From the NCBI RefSeq assembly GCF_003265305.2, contig NZ_CP033459.1:1364001-1428000 (forward strand): a stretch of DNA of 64,000 bases, read 5' to 3'. Made by a program: the position numbers and the translations under genes. Source of the DNA: Pseudoprevotella muciniphila (lineage in GTDB: Bacteria > Bacteroidota > Bacteroidia > Bacteroidales > Bacteroidaceae). A model generated the notes under the pieces. That model saw only the letters and a list, made by a program, of their open reading frames with translations. It was not told the origin of the DNA and searched no databases. Below are positions 8,661-18,229 of the stretch, one piece after another; position 1 is the first letter of the stretch; each line of letters opens with the position of its first letter.

Positions 8661-11600
8661 ATGAGAAGGAAACTCTTCTTTTTAGCACTCGTTTTCATCA
8701 CCGCACTGACCTCACAGGCGCAAATCACCGTAACCGGTACAGTATTCGACGCTGATGAAGGCGAGCCTTTGGAATATGCCGTAACTGCCATCATGCGCGA
8801 CACAGCCATTGTGGGAAGGGCAAACACCGACGAAAAAGGTGTGTTCACCATCCCTGTCAAAGAGCCAGGAATGTACAAACTACGCATTTCTTACATCGGC
8901 TATTCCACATTCTCTGCCACTTTCAATGTGGAAGAAAACAAAGAAGTCGTTAACCTCGACACCGTCCTCCTTGGTTCAAAAAACAGCACAGGCAACCGCG
9001 CCATCGTTACAGCCACAGTGGCAAAGGTGCAGCAGGTGGAGGACACAACAGTGTACAACGCTTCAGCCTATCGTGTGCCGGAAGGTTCCACTCTTGAAGC
9101 ACTCATCAAGCAGTTGCCCGGAGTGCAAGTGAGCGACGAAGGTACCATCACATGGAACGGGAAAACCGTATCGGAATTCCTCATCAACGGCAAAAACTTC
9201 TTCAAAGGTAACACCGATGTGGCAATGAAGAATCTACCGACTGACCTCGTTAGCAAAATAAAGGCATACGACCGAAAGAGCGACTATACACAGCAGACAG
9301 GTATTGACGATGGAGAGGAAGTTACCGTGATGGACATTTCGACCAAGCGCGAGCTCAACCAATCATGGATAACCAACATCACGGGAGGCTACGGTACAGA
9401 ACACCGCTACAGTGCACAACTCTTCATCTCTCGTTTTACTGACAAGAGCCACATCTCCCTTATGGCGGCTGCCAACAATGTCAGCGACCGAGGATTTGGA
9501 GGACCCCGAGGATTTGGAGGCTCAAACGGATTAACTGCTTCAAAGAGCATTAATTTCAGCGCAGAGTGGGACAACGGCAAAAAACGATTTGCGCCAGGAC
9601 GCTTTGAAATCGAAGGCGACATCCGCTTCAACCACCGCAGCACAGACGTATATTCCAGAACAGCTTCTGAAAGTTTCCTCTCAACAGGTTCAACAAGTTC
9701 TGTACAATCCTTCGGAGTAAGCCAAAGCCAAACATTCGGGTCTAATACAAACTTAAATGCAAACTTAGAACTGGATTGGAGCCCCGACTCGATGACAGCC
9801 ATCTCATTTGAACCCACCATGTCCTACTCCAACAGCCGAAGCAACGGTACTAGTCTCAGCGCCACATTCAACGACGACCCCTTCACACTTGAAAACATTG
9901 TCAGTACAGGCGATGTGCTTGATAGTATATTTGCCACAAACGTAATGCCCGCGCTACGTGCCATGACTGTAAACCGCAACACGAATTATAGCAAAAGTAA
10001 GAGCCATAGCTTTAGTACTAACGCCCGACTCAACATGACACGCAGAATAGGAAAAAATGGGCGTAACTTCAATATCAGCCTCAACGGAGGATTTGGTAAC
10101 AGCAAAAGTCGCTCTTTCTCTATTTCAAACATTGACTACTTCCAGCAAGATAGGACCACATTCCAAAACATCTATTCTTATAATCCCTCAAAAAATTGGA
10201 ATTATAATGTGCGTTTAGGCTATGTAGAACCGCTCGGAAAGAAATGGTTTGCAGAAGCACGCTATCAATATTCTCATCGATTCACCGACGGAGAACGTCA
10301 ACGCTATGCCCTACACGAAATGGATGATACAACTTACAGATACAATTCATTCGACTGGGCATTAGAAAATTTCGGCTCAGCACCCACCGACGCTGAAATA
10401 CTCTCTGCCATACGCGACGAAAGAAACAGTCAGTATGCCAAATACCACTATTCTAACCACAACATTACACTCGGCATACGCTATAATGGTGAAAAAATAC
10501 GCACTAACATCGGTGTATCGCTTAACCCACAGCACACAAAGATGGACTACAACCGCCCCGCACTGCTTGACACCGTGGTCACACGCGACGTTTTCAACGT
10601 GTCGCCCGAATTCAACTTCCGCTATAGTTTCTCGCGAACAAACAACCTTGAATTCCGATTCCGCGGACAGGCTTCACAACCATCTATGACCAACTTACTT
10701 GATGTATGGGACGACTCTAATCCTCTCAGCATATCAGGAGGTAACCCCAATCTGAAGCCTTCATGGGCAAATTCTTTCAATGCCAACTATCGTGGCTACA
10801 ACACAGACCGGCAGCAAGGCATCAACGCGCGATTAAGTTTCAACCAAACGCTCAACTCCATCAGCAGTCGCACCGTCTATGATGAAGCAACAGGTGTGCG
10901 CTACACAAGACCAGACAACATCAACGGAAACTGGAATATCAATGGGAACTTCATGTTCAACACGCCAATTGATGCTCAAAAACTATTTAATGTAACCACA
11001 TACACCGACTTCGGGTTCCAACGACAAGTGGGTTATATGAGTACATACAGATCAGGGAACAACACACCCATGCTCTATGATGCCGTGTACACACCACGCC
11101 TAATGGATGCTGAAACCACAAACTATCAAGAAATATTCGATAGAGCCACCAGCACTAGTACAAAGGGGAATACTCGTACATTCACATTAAACGAAGCATT
11201 GACGCTAACCTACAAGCACACATATTTTGACATAGGCGCTAACGGAAATATAAGATATCAGAACGTACGCAGCACATTGACCTCAAACAACAAATTGGAC
11301 ACTTGGCAGTTCAGCTACGGACTAAATGGTAATCTCCATACAAACATCGGTATTTCATTCTCCACAGATATTCGAATGAGTTCGCGTCGCGGCTATTCAT
11401 CTAAGGAAATGAACACCAACGAACTCCTCTGGAACGCACAACTTTCATACAGCTTCCTCAGCAACAAGGCAGCCACCATAAGACTCCAATGGAATGACAT
11501 CTTGCAAAGACAGAGCAACATCAGTCGCAGCATTTCAGCCACAAGCCGAACCGACAGAGAAACTAATGCCATCAACTCTTACTTCATGGTAAGTTTCACC

Positions 11601-11780
11601 TACAAACTCAACATCTTCGGCGGCACAAGCAGAGACAAACAGCTCCAACAAAGGAACGGACCAAGCGGTCGACGCCCAGGCGATGGTCCTCCTCCAGGTG
11701 GCAGAGGAGGTGGCAGACCTGGTGGAGGTGGCGGCTTCGGAGGAGGCGGTGGCTTCGGCGGAGGCAGGGGCGGCTTCTAA
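8661..11780 (+). CDS. Outer-membrane beta-barrel protein (TonB-receptor-like) with Gly-rich tail
   Basis: 1039 residues. Signal peptide ends near TSQAQ (residue 20). Residues 21-110 form a carboxypeptidase-regulatory-like domain (TVTGTVFDADEGEPLEYA), followed by a plug-like region (LEALIKQLPGVQVSDEGTI) and a long barrel rich in alternating aromatic/polar strands, as in the OMP_b-brl_3 family. No clear TonB box was seen. The last 40 residues are a low-complexity Gly/Arg/Phe tail (repeats of GGGGFGG). It is monocistronic, divergent from the ATPase unit and convergent with fucP. Substrate unknown; there is no SusD partner, so it is not a classical SusCD glycan porin. Confidence 0.85.
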   Translation: MRRKLFFLALVFITALTSQAQITVTGTVFDADEGEPLEYAVTAIMRDTAIVGRANTDEKGVFTIPVKEPGMYKLRISYIGYSTFSATFNVEENKEVVNLDTVLLGSKNSTGNRAIVTATVAKVQQVEDTTVYNASAYRVPEGSTLEALIKQLPGVQVSDEGTITWNGKTVSEFLINGKNFFKGNTDVAMKNLPTDLVSKIKAYDRKSDYTQQTGIDDGEEVTVMDISTKRELNQSWITNITGGYGTEHRYSAQLFISRFTDKSHISLMAAANNVSDRGFGGPRGFGGSNGLTASKSINFSAEWDNGKKRFAPGRFEIEGDIRFNHRSTDVYSRTASESFLSTGSTSSVQSFGVSQSQTFGSNTNLNANLELDWSPDSMTAISFEPTMSYSNSRSNGTSLSATFNDDPFTLENIVSTGDVLDSIFATNVMPALRAMTVNRNTNYSKSKSHSFSTNARLNMTRRIGKNGRNFNISLNGGFGNSKSRSFSISNIDYFQQDRTTFQNIYSYNPSKNWNYNVRLGYVEPLGKKWFAEARYQYSHRFTDGERQRYALHEMDDTTYRYNSFDWALENFGSAPTDAEILSAIRDERNSQYAKYHYSNHNITLGIRYNGEKIRTNIGVSLNPQHTKMDYNRPALLDTVVTRDVFNVSPEFNFRYSFSRTNNLEFRFRGQASQPSMTNLLDVWDDSNPLSISGGNPNLKPSWANSFNANYRGYNTDRQQGINARLSFNQTLNSISSRTVYDEATGVRYTRPDNINGNWNINGNFMFNTPIDAQKLFNVTTYTDFGFQRQVGYMSTYRSGNNTPMLYDAVYTPRLMDAETTNYQEIFDRATSTSTKGNTRTFTLNEALTLTYKHTYFDIGANGNIRYQNVRSTLTSNNKLDTWQFSYGLNGNLHTNIGISFSTDIRMSSRRGYSSKEMNTNELLWNAQLSYSFLSNKAATIRLQWNDILQRQSNISRSISATSRTDRETNAINSYFMVSFTYKLNIFGGTSRDKQLQQRNGPSGRRPGDGPPPGGRGGGRPGGGGGFGGGGGFGGGRGGF

Positions 11781-11807
11781 GGCATAACATTACCCCACTA
11801 TATTAAA

Positions 11808-11850
11808 GAGCGGATCATAAAAACGATTATGACCCGCCCTTTTGTTTTGT
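11808..11850. terminator. Terminator between barrel gene and fucP
   Basis: Stem GCGG-A-TCATAA / TTATGA-C-CCGC (11810-11837) followed by CCTTTTGTTTTG on the plus strand. The flanking genes converge, so it probably serves both. Confidence 0.8.
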
Positions 11851-11863
11851 TCTGAAACCAACG

Positions 11864-13192
11864 TTAACCTGCAGCCAATTTCTTGCGGAAGAAATAGGTG
11901 CGCAGTCCGTAGATCATGACGATAACGAAGCAGATGAGCGGAAGCACAAACGACACGTTCACTGCAGCCATGCCGGCTATCTCCTTCCGGTCAATAATCA
12001 TGCCCTGGAGTGGCGGCATGAGCGCACCGCCCACGATTGCCATCACGAGGAAAGCCGCACCGAGTGTGGTGTCTTTGCTGTCCACATTCTCAAGCGCAAT
12101 GCCATAGATGGTGGGGAACATCAGCGACATGAAGATACTGATGCAAACGAGGCAGTAAAGACCAACAATACCTTCTATGAGAATAGCGCCGAGCGAAGCA
12201 CAACCAGCCCCTATGGCAAAACATGCCAGCAGCAAACTGGAATTCACATACTTCATCAGGAATGTACTGATAAAGCGCCCTGTGATAAACATTGCCATGG
12301 CAGCGATATTATACATCTGTGCTGTTGCCTTGTTGATACCTATGTTGTCTGCATACTGGATGATGAATGTCCACACCATGATTTGCGCTGCCACATAGAA
12401 CATCTGGGTGATGACACCTTCACGATAAATCTTGTTGGATACAAGGTTTTTCAATGTCTGCGCGTTGCTTATCTTCTCGCCCTGAATGTTGGTCTGCGGC
12501 ATCTTGGTCAGGATGATTATGACGAGCAATGCCACTACCACGAGACCGATGGCTACGTATGGGTCGCGGATGATGGCAAGGTCGTGCAAGCGGATGCCTG
12601 CCTTCTCAGCGTCGGAGAGCGACGGGAAGATAATCTCACCTGCTGCATTCCTGCGGTCGGAAATCAACTGGGGCAGCACTATGAACGATGCCACGCTCAT
12701 GCCGATGATAGAACCCATCGGGTTGAACGACTGCGCGAGATTGAGCCGTCGTGTAGAGGTCTCTTTCGAACCGAGTGAAAGAATGAACGGATTGGCTGTC
12801 GTCTCGAGAAAGGCAAGTCCGAAAGTTAGGATGTAGAGCGAGAGGCAGAAGAAGGTGAATTCCTGGTATGCCGCTGCGGGAATGAACAGGAATGCACCGG
12901 TGGCATAAAGCGAAAGTCCGAGCACGATACCGCTCTTGTAACTGTATTTGCGAATGAAAAGCGCTGCCGGCACAGCCATGGTGGCATAGCCGCCATAGAA
13001 AGCGAACTGAACCATCGAGGCCTTCGTGGCAGAGAGTTCCATCACAGTTTGAAATGCCGCCACCATGGGGTTGGTAATGTCGTTTGCAAAACCCCACAGG
13101 GCGAAGAGGGAGGTTATCAGAATAAACGTCTTGAGATATTTTTTCTCAACGAGTTTTTGCCTGATGCCTCCGTTTTGAAGATTATTTTCCAT
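11864..13192 (-). CDS. fucP: L-fucose:H+ symporter FucP
   Basis: 442 residues (E. coli FucP is 438), major facilitator superfamily with about 12 membrane segments. Characteristic features are SLFALWGFANDITNPM at the end of the first helix and GLAFLETTANPFI, which carries the conserved acidic residue of FucP-type sugar/H+ symporters. It imports L-fucose across the inner membrane. It is the last gene of the fucI-fucA-fucK-fucP run, separated from fucK by a 178-bp gap full of 9-bp repeats that might uncouple its expression from the rest. Confidence 0.93.
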   Translation of the reverse strand: MENNLQNGGIRQKLVEKKYLKTFILITSLFALWGFANDITNPMVAAFQTVMELSATKASMVQFAFYGGYATMAVPAALFIRKYSYKSGIVLGLSLYATGAFLFIPAAAYQEFTFFCLSLYILTFGLAFLETTANPFILSLGSKETSTRRLNLAQSFNPMGSIIGMSVASFIVLPQLISDRRNAAGEIIFPSLSDAEKAGIRLHDLAIIRDPYVAIGLVVVALLVIIILTKMPQTNIQGEKISNAQTLKNLVSNKIYREGVITQMFYVAAQIMVWTFIIQYADNIGINKATAQMYNIAAMAMFITGRFISTFLMKYVNSSLLLACFAIGAGCASLGAILIEGIVGLYCLVCISIFMSLMFPTIYGIALENVDSKDTTLGAAFLVMAIVGGALMPPLQGMIIDRKEIAGMAAVNVSFVLPLICFVIVMIYGLRTYFFRKKLAAG

Positions 13193-13246
13193 GCAAAAAA
13201 TGTAATATTTCTGTTTTAATTCTGTTCAAGTAAGTCCCATTTGCTT

Positions 13247-13300
13247 GAAGTTAACGTAGTTAATGAAGTTATCGCTTCGCTCGAAGCTAACGACGTTACC
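13247..13300 (+). repeat. 9-bp tandem repeat array (GAAGTTAAC type), left arm
   Basis: Six consecutive 9-bp units: GAAGTTAAC, GTAGTTAAT, GAAGTTATC, GCTTCGCTC, GAAGCTAAC, GACGTTACC. The array is preceded by TTGCTT, as is the one at 15406. It lies in the fucK-fucP gap. Confidence 0.85.
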
Positions 13301-13336
13301 TTATGCTGATTTTATTTATCGTTCCAAAGTATCGTC

Positions 13337-13372
13337 ATTAACTTCTTTAACTTCGATAACTTCGATAACTTC
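13337..13372 (-). repeat. 9-bp tandem repeat array, inverted arm
   Basis: Read on the minus strand: GAAGTTATC, GAAGTTATC, GAAGTTAAA, GAAGTTAAT. It is inverted relative to 13247-13300 and runs into the fucK stop codon (13371-13373). The two arrays could pair into a long RNA hairpin between fucK and fucP. Confidence 0.85.
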
Positions 13373-14726
13373 AGAAAGTTGAATTGTTTTGTATTGACAT
13401 TTGCACCATGATGTTACCGATGGCTGTTGCTTCCTTTTCACAAGGCACCACACGGCAACCAGTCTTTTCTGCTGTCAAACGATTGAGCAAGACATTCTGC
13501 GAACCGCCGCCCACCACATAGATGGTATCTATTGTCTGTCCGCTGCATTGCTCCAACTTTGTCTTGACATCGGCATACTTCGCTGCGAGCGACATGCAGA
13601 CAACACGCATGAAGTCGCCCTTGGTTTCGGGTACCTGCATTCCGCCATTTTTGCAATAATCACGAATGGCTACCGACATGCTGCGCGGTTTGGAGAAACA
13701 CGGTGCATCCACGTCCACAATGCTGTCCACTGTACTCTTTTCCGCATCGGCAATGAGCGATGTGTAGGTATAATCCTCACCTGCTGCCTTCCATTCCTGT
13801 TCCAGGTTCTGGAGGAGCCAAAGCCCCGTGATGTTGCGCAGGAAACTGATGTGTCCGTTGGTAATGCCTTCGTTGGTGAAATCGGATGCCAGGGCGTCAG
13901 GTGTAACGATTGGCGACGGTGTGTCGATGCCCATAAGCGACCATGTACCACTAGAGATGAAAGCCCAGCCGTCGGACACTTCGGGCGATATGGAGGCTAT
14001 GGCGCTTGCTGTGTCGTGACTGCCCACGGTAACGACCTTTATCCCCGCAGGAGCACCTACTTCTTCTGCCACATCGGGCAGGAGTTCGCCGAGAATGGTT
14101 CCGGCTGGCGCAATCCTTTGCATGATGCCAATAGGCAGTCCAAGGCGACTGAACACCTCTGCGTCCCATTCCTGCGTGGAAGGATTAAGCATCTGCGATG
14201 TCGTGGCGATGGTGTATTCGTTCGCCGCCACGCCGCAGAGGTAGTAGTTGAATAGGTCGGGCATGAACAGCAATTTGTCCGCCACTTCGAGCGCCACATC
14301 GCCACGTTCCTTCATCGCCAAAAGTTGGAAAACGGTGTTGATTTCCATGAACTGATTGCCAGTCAAGGCAAAGAATTCTTCTTTCGGAATGGATTGGAAA
14401 GCCTTGTCAAGCATGCCTGCGGTACGAGCGTCGCGGTAGCACACAGGATTGGCAAGGAGCGAGCCGTTGCGGTCAATCAGTCCGAAGTCCACACCCCAAG
14501 TGTCGATACCTATGGAAACAATATCGTCATACTTTGAGAATGCCTTTTTCAGCCCTGTCTTGAGTTCTTCAAACAAGGCAAGGAAATCCCAGTGGACTGT
14601 TCCGCCGAGTGTTATCTGACGGTTGGGGAAGCGATGCACTTCTGTAAGCGCGATGCCCGAAGGCGTGCTTTCTCCCACAATGACACGCCCGCTTCCTGCA
14701 CCGAAATCTGCTGCAATATATTTCAT
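13371..14726 (-). CDS. fucK: L-fuculokinase (rhamnulokinase-like FGGY kinase)
   Basis: 451-residue sugar kinase of the FGGY/RhaB type: phosphate motif ADFGAGSGRV at residues 5-14, SIGIDTWGVDFG, FALTGNQFMEINT, VGSHDTASA and SSGTWSLMG, then the C-terminal ATP-binding VVGGGSQN. By sequence it is closer to rhamnulokinases, but its place between fucA and fucP indicates phosphorylation of L-fuculose to L-fuculose-1-phosphate. It starts 22 bp after the fucA stop. The substrate is inferred from the operon. Confidence 0.88.
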   Translation of the reverse strand: MKYIAADFGAGSGRVIVGESTPSGIALTEVHRFPNRQITLGGTVHWDFLALFEELKTGLKKAFSKYDDIVSIGIDTWGVDFGLIDRNGSLLANPVCYRDARTAGMLDKAFQSIPKEEFFALTGNQFMEINTVFQLLAMKERGDVALEVADKLLFMPDLFNYYLCGVAANEYTIATTSQMLNPSTQEWDAEVFSRLGLPIGIMQRIAPAGTILGELLPDVAEEVGAPAGIKVVTVGSHDTASAIASISPEVSDGWAFISSGTWSLMGIDTPSPIVTPDALASDFTNEGITNGHISFLRNITGLWLLQNLEQEWKAAGEDYTYTSLIADAEKSTVDSIVDVDAPCFSKPRSMSVAIRDYCKNGGMQVPETKGDFMRVVCMSLAAKYADVKTKLEQCSGQTIDTIYVVGGGSQNVLLNRLTAEKTGCRVVPCEKEATAIGNIMVQMSIQNNSTF

Positions 14727-14748
14727 GTAAAAATACGCATTATGATGG

Positions 14749-15381
14749 TTACTTTCCCAGGAACGTGTGTTCGATGTCTGCCACTTCTTCCGGCGTGAGC
14801 ACGGTATGACGGAAACCGCTGCGAAGGACTATCTCGCAAGCCATTTCAAGGAACTCTGCCTTCTCTATTGCCGCATTGAAATCCTTACCTACAAATACCT
14901 GTCCATGCTTAGCGAGGAGCACAGAATCATGGTCTTTCATGGCTTCCACAACGGCATGAGCCAATTCGGGCGAGCCTGGACGATAATAAGGGATGACAGG
15001 CACTTCCTTGCCCACATGGCATGGTAGTTCTGCCGTCACGTTCAGATTCTCTGGTTTGGGATCCATGCAGGCAATAGTTGTGGCACAAATGCTTTGGCAA
15101 TGAAGCACCACATTCACATCGGGCCTGTTTTTCAGAATTGTGAGGTGGAAGCCACTCTCCATCGACGGACGCACACCGTTGAGCGACTGTCCTGTCTCAA
15201 TGTCGCAAATCGCCACTTGGTCTTCACGCAGTTCCGGAATCCACGACCCTGTGGCAGAAACGAGCGCCACATCGCCTACGCGCCACGAGAGGTTGCCGCT
15301 CGAGCAACGTGTCAGACCATGATCACCGACCTTGCGGGCCGCAGCCACGAATGCACTGATTTGTTCTTTACTGATGTTCAT
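14749..15381 (-). CDS. fucA: L-fuculose-1-phosphate aldolase (class II aldolase)
   Basis: 210 residues, class II aldolase/adducin family. Seen are GLTRCSSGNLSWR (substrate phosphate loop), SMESGFH (catalytic Glu region), VVLHCQS and LAKHGQVFVG (zinc His). In the second motif the usual HxH zinc pair reads H-C-Q. I believe such HxQ forms also occur in Bacteroidetes FucA-like proteins, so this is not evidence of inactivity. The reaction splits fuculose-1-phosphate to dihydroxyacetone phosphate and lactaldehyde. The gene lies between fucI and fucK. Confidence 0.88.
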   Translation of the reverse strand: MNISKEQISAFVAAARKVGDHGLTRCSSGNLSWRVGDVALVSATGSWIPELREDQVAICDIETGQSLNGVRPSMESGFHLTILKNRPDVNVVLHCQSICATTIACMDPKPENLNVTAELPCHVGKEVPVIPYYRPGSPELAHAVVEAMKDHDSVLLAKHGQVFVGKDFNAAIEKAEFLEMACEIVLRSGFRHTVLTPEEVADIEHTFLGK

Positions 15382-15405
15382 TACTTATACTTATTCTAAT
15401 TGCTT

Positions 15406-15432
15406 GAAGTTATCGAAGTTATTGAAGTTAAA
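15406..15432 (+). repeat. 9-bp repeat array in the fucI-fucA gap
   Basis: Three units GAAGTTATC, GAAGTTATT, GAAGTTAAA, preceded by TTGCTT exactly as at 13247. The array ends 4 bp from the fucI stop codon. Confidence 0.85.
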
Positions 15433-15436
15433 TGGG

Positions 15437-17227
15437 TTATTTGTAGAGTGGACCGAAGTTCTTGCAAGCACGGAAATCGCTGCCTTCGGGTTCCATGCCG
15501 AACGCACGCCATGCGCTAGGACGGAAGATGGTGTCTTCTTCCACATTGTGCATGCAAACAGGGATACGAAGCATGGAAGCGAGCGTGATAAGGTCGGCAC
15601 CGATGTGGCCGTATGCTATTGCACCATGGTTAGCACCCCAATTATCCATCACGCTATAAACATCCTTGAAGGCACCCTTGCCTGTTACACGAGGCGCGAA
15701 CCACGTTGTGGGCCATGTCTTGTCTGTGCGTTCGTTGAGCACCTTATGCTGTTCGGGAGTGATGTCCACGGTGTAGCCTTCTGCCAGTTGGAGCACAGGA
15801 CCAAGACCTTTTACGAGGTTCAGACGCATCATCGTGCAAGGCATACCGCCCTTCGAAAGGAAGTTGGACGAATAGCCACCTCCACGGAAATAGTCGCGGT
15901 TGGCGGGATACCAGGTTGTAGCACCGAGTGTAGCCTTGATATCGTCTTCGTTCACGTCCCAGAAGTGTTTCATTTCGGGCTTGCCTTCTGCATTGGTCAT
16001 CTGACCTGCTGCGTCGAGCGAACATGAACCGGAATTGATGAGGTGGATGATACCCTTTGCAGCACCGCCCTCAAGAGGCTGTCCCGTTACGCGCAGCACA
16101 CTCTCCGGGCTCCAGTAGGTGCGTATATCTGCAAAGATAACGGCACGGTTGGTCAGCAGTTTTCCGAAGAGCATGGTTACGCCATTGCAGGCATCGTTCT
16201 CCGTAGCGAAAGCAAAGGGTTCCTGCGGACCGTTCCAGTTGAAGGAAGTGTTCATCAGTGCTTCGGGGAAGTCGCCGTTAGGCATGTGGTCGGTCCACTG
16301 GCGCTGTCCCTGGAAACCGCCGCAGATAGCGTTGTGGCCGAGTGCTTCTTCCTTGAAGCCCAACTCGCGGAGTTTGGGATTGCCCGTCATAAGGTCCTCG
16401 AAGATGAGACGCATCTTCACCACGTATTCCCAGTCGGCATCCTTCTCTTCGCGCGTCTTCACCTTTTCAGGACGGTTGAAGTCTTCGCCCTCGTTGGGCA
16501 TACAGTTGGCGCGTGTCCATGCCATTGCCTTCTCGTATTCTTCCTTGTCGTAGATGCCCTCGTTCACACGGCGGATAATTTCTGTCATATCCACCTGTTC
16601 GTTTCGCATACCGAGGTATTCCTGGAAGAAATTGGGGTCAACAATAGACCCGGCTATACCCATTGCCACGTTACCGATGCTCAGGTAACTCTTGCCCTTC
16701 ATCTGTGCCACGGCTATACCGGCACGCGCGAAGCGGAGCAGTTTCTCTCGCACATCTTCAGGAATAGTCTTGTCGTCGGCATCCTGCACGTGGTGGCCAT
16801 AAATGCCGAAAGCAGGCATACCTTTCTGCGTATGCGCTGCAAGCGCTGCGGCAAGATACACAGCACCCGGGCGCTCGGTTCCATTGAAGCCCCAGATGGC
16901 TTGCGGCACCTCGCCGTCGTAGTGAATCACTTCGCTCACATAGCACCAGCATGGCGTTACGCTGACCACCACACCCACGTTGTTGTTCCTGAACTTCTCG
17001 CTGCAAGCAGCAGCCTCTGCCACACGACCGATGGTGCCGTCGGCAATGACACACTCCACGGGGGTGCCGTCGCTGTACTTCAGTTCTGAAGAAAACAGGG
17101 CAGCAACATTCTTTGCCATGTCCATCGTCTGGTCTTCCAAACTCTCACGAACGCCATTCTGGCGACCGTCAATCACTGGGCGAATACCGATACGCGGATT
17201 CTCGCCGATAAACCTTTTCTTTGTCAT
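15437..17227 (-). CDS. fucI: L-fucose isomerase FucI
   Basis: 596 residues (E. coli 591). N-terminal [21 protein letters not shown] is a family hallmark. Metal ligands are recognisable as Glu in [10 protein letters not shown], Asp in IFADIRTYW and His in [15 protein letters not shown]. The enzyme interconverts L-fucose and L-fuculose in the cytoplasm using Mn2+. It is the first gene of fucI-fucA-fucK-fucP; no fucR-type regulator is adjacent, and upstream lies an AT-rich orphan in the same orientation. Confidence 0.96.
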   Translation of the reverse strand: MTKKRFIGENPRIGIRPVIDGRQNGVRESLEDQTMDMAKNVAALFSSELKYSDGTPVECVIADGTIGRVAEAAACSEKFRNNNVGVVVSVTPCWCYVSEVIHYDGEVPQAIWGFNGTERPGAVYLAAALAAHTQKGMPAFGIYGHHVQDADDKTIPEDVREKLLRFARAGIAVAQMKGKSYLSIGNVAMGIAGSIVDPNFFQEYLGMRNEQVDMTEIIRRVNEGIYDKEEYEKAMAWTRANCMPNEGEDFNRPEKVKTREEKDADWEYVVKMRLIFEDLMTGNPKLRELGFKEEALGHNAICGGFQGQRQWTDHMPNGDFPEALMNTSFNWNGPQEPFAFATENDACNGVTMLFGKLLTNRAVIFADIRTYWSPESVLRVTGQPLEGGAAKGIIHLINSGSCSLDAAGQMTNAEGKPEMKHFWDVNEDDIKATLGATTWYPANRDYFRGGGYSSNFLSKGGMPCTMMRLNLVKGLGPVLQLAEGYTVDITPEQHKVLNERTDKTWPTTWFAPRVTGKGAFKDVYSVMDNWGANHGAIAYGHIGADLITLASMLRIPVCMHNVEEDTIFRPSAWRAFGMEPEGSDFRACKNFGPLYK

Positions 17228-17329
17228 TGATGGTATTGATTTTAGTTGTTATTGTTCTTTCTGCAAAAAAGCATGTAAAATTAAATAGTTTTTGAAAATC
17301 ATAAAAAAGTTAAAAACCGCTAAACGATA

Positions 17330-17971
17330 TTAGTGTCCTGACGCACATTTGGCTAACACCCAAAAAGCAAGACAAAAAACCACAAAACCTATTATTGACA
17401 TTATAATATTAGTACCTACTTCTGTTGTTCTTTGTGTAATTGTCCTTGTCTCTACCATGAACTTATTACATATTGCATAAACACCATATTTTACTGTATT
17501 TATACAACTTTCTTCAAAGCCCTGAATTGTATATTTTTTACTAAAACAATTAATCCTATTCTTTGCTTCAATGGCTGCTTTTTTTATTCTCAAAACATCT
17601 TCATTTGCATATGAACTAAACGATTGAGCATACAAGTAATGATAAGATATATTTTTTGTCTTATATTTATCACTCATACTTATAATCGCCATGTTTAGAT
17701 TAGCACAAGCTTTTAGAATATTGATAGCGGTGACTATAGTATTAAGATTTCTATAATAATCTGAATTCTTATTATATCTTCTGTCTCCACTTTTAAATTT
17801 ATTCATCGTCTCTGATACATAACTAGGGTATTTAAAATCTGCTCTCTGTTTATCATTCATTTTAGAAAAACTATCAACTAAATCATTAAAACCAGTTAAA
17901 CCTTGAAGATAGACTAGAGCTTTATCCATTTTTATTAGTGGATAATAATTTAAAACTTCATTGCTACTCAT
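17330..17971 (-). CDS. AT-rich orphan gene, C-terminal membrane segment
   Basis: 213 residues, not recognised. No signal peptide; mostly helical and rich in Asn, Lys, Tyr and Ser, with one hydrophobic segment near the C-terminus (about residues 188-207, IIMSIIGFVVFCLAFWVLA), so it is probably tail-anchored. Base composition is strikingly more AT-rich than the flanking genes, which suggests recent transfer. Short tandem motifs (ATCAACTAAA repeated) lie upstream at about 18052-18080. The frame is clean, so it is likely real, but nothing indicates its function. Confidence 0.65.
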   Translation of the reverse strand: MSSNEVLNYYPLIKMDKALVYLQGLTGFNDLVDSFSKMNDKQRADFKYPSYVSETMNKFKSGDRRYNKNSDYYRNLNTIVTAINILKACANLNMAIISMSDKYKTKNISYHYLYAQSFSSYANEDVLRIKKAAIEAKNRINCFSKKYTIQGFEESCINTVKYGVYAICNKFMVETRTITQRTTEVGTNIIMSIIGFVVFCLAFWVLAKCASGH

Positions 17972-18170
17972 AATAAAACCCTTTGACAGAATTAAAGTTT
18001 ATAAGATTTTAATGTACACATCGTTGATTTTTAGCAATGTACAGTAACATTAACATCAACTAAAATCAACTAAAATCACCTACATGCACAACTTCTACGC
18101 AAAATTACCATAATATTTGATTTCGCAAGCACTTATCTAAAGATTTAGTTAACGTAGTTGTATGTAAAAC

Positions 18171-18206
18171 AATAAAAACGGGATATTCCGAAAAGGAATA
18201 CCCCGA
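18171..18206 (-). terminator. Terminator of the SH3-domain gene
   Basis: On the minus strand CGGGGTATTCC / GGAATATCCCG with a short loop (18180-18206), followed by a T-rich tract. It lies 24 bp past the SH3 gene stop. Confidence 0.85.
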
Positions 18207-18229
18207 TTGGTGTTCTGTCCAAGGAAGGC

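Noticed and set aside
8661-11780. Calling the first barrel protein a SusC glycan porin
   Set aside because: No SusD homologue follows and no sugar-degrading genes are linked on its strand.
13247-13372. Possible CRISPR-like or attachment-site repeats in the fuc operon
   Set aside because: The units are contiguous 9-mers without spacers and there is no integrase nearby.
13401-14255. A 284-codon plus-strand frame
   Set aside because: Antisense to fucK, which has all FGGY kinase motifs.
16043-17089. A 348-codon plus-strand frame
   Set aside because: Antisense to fucI, which is complete and in an operon on the other strand.
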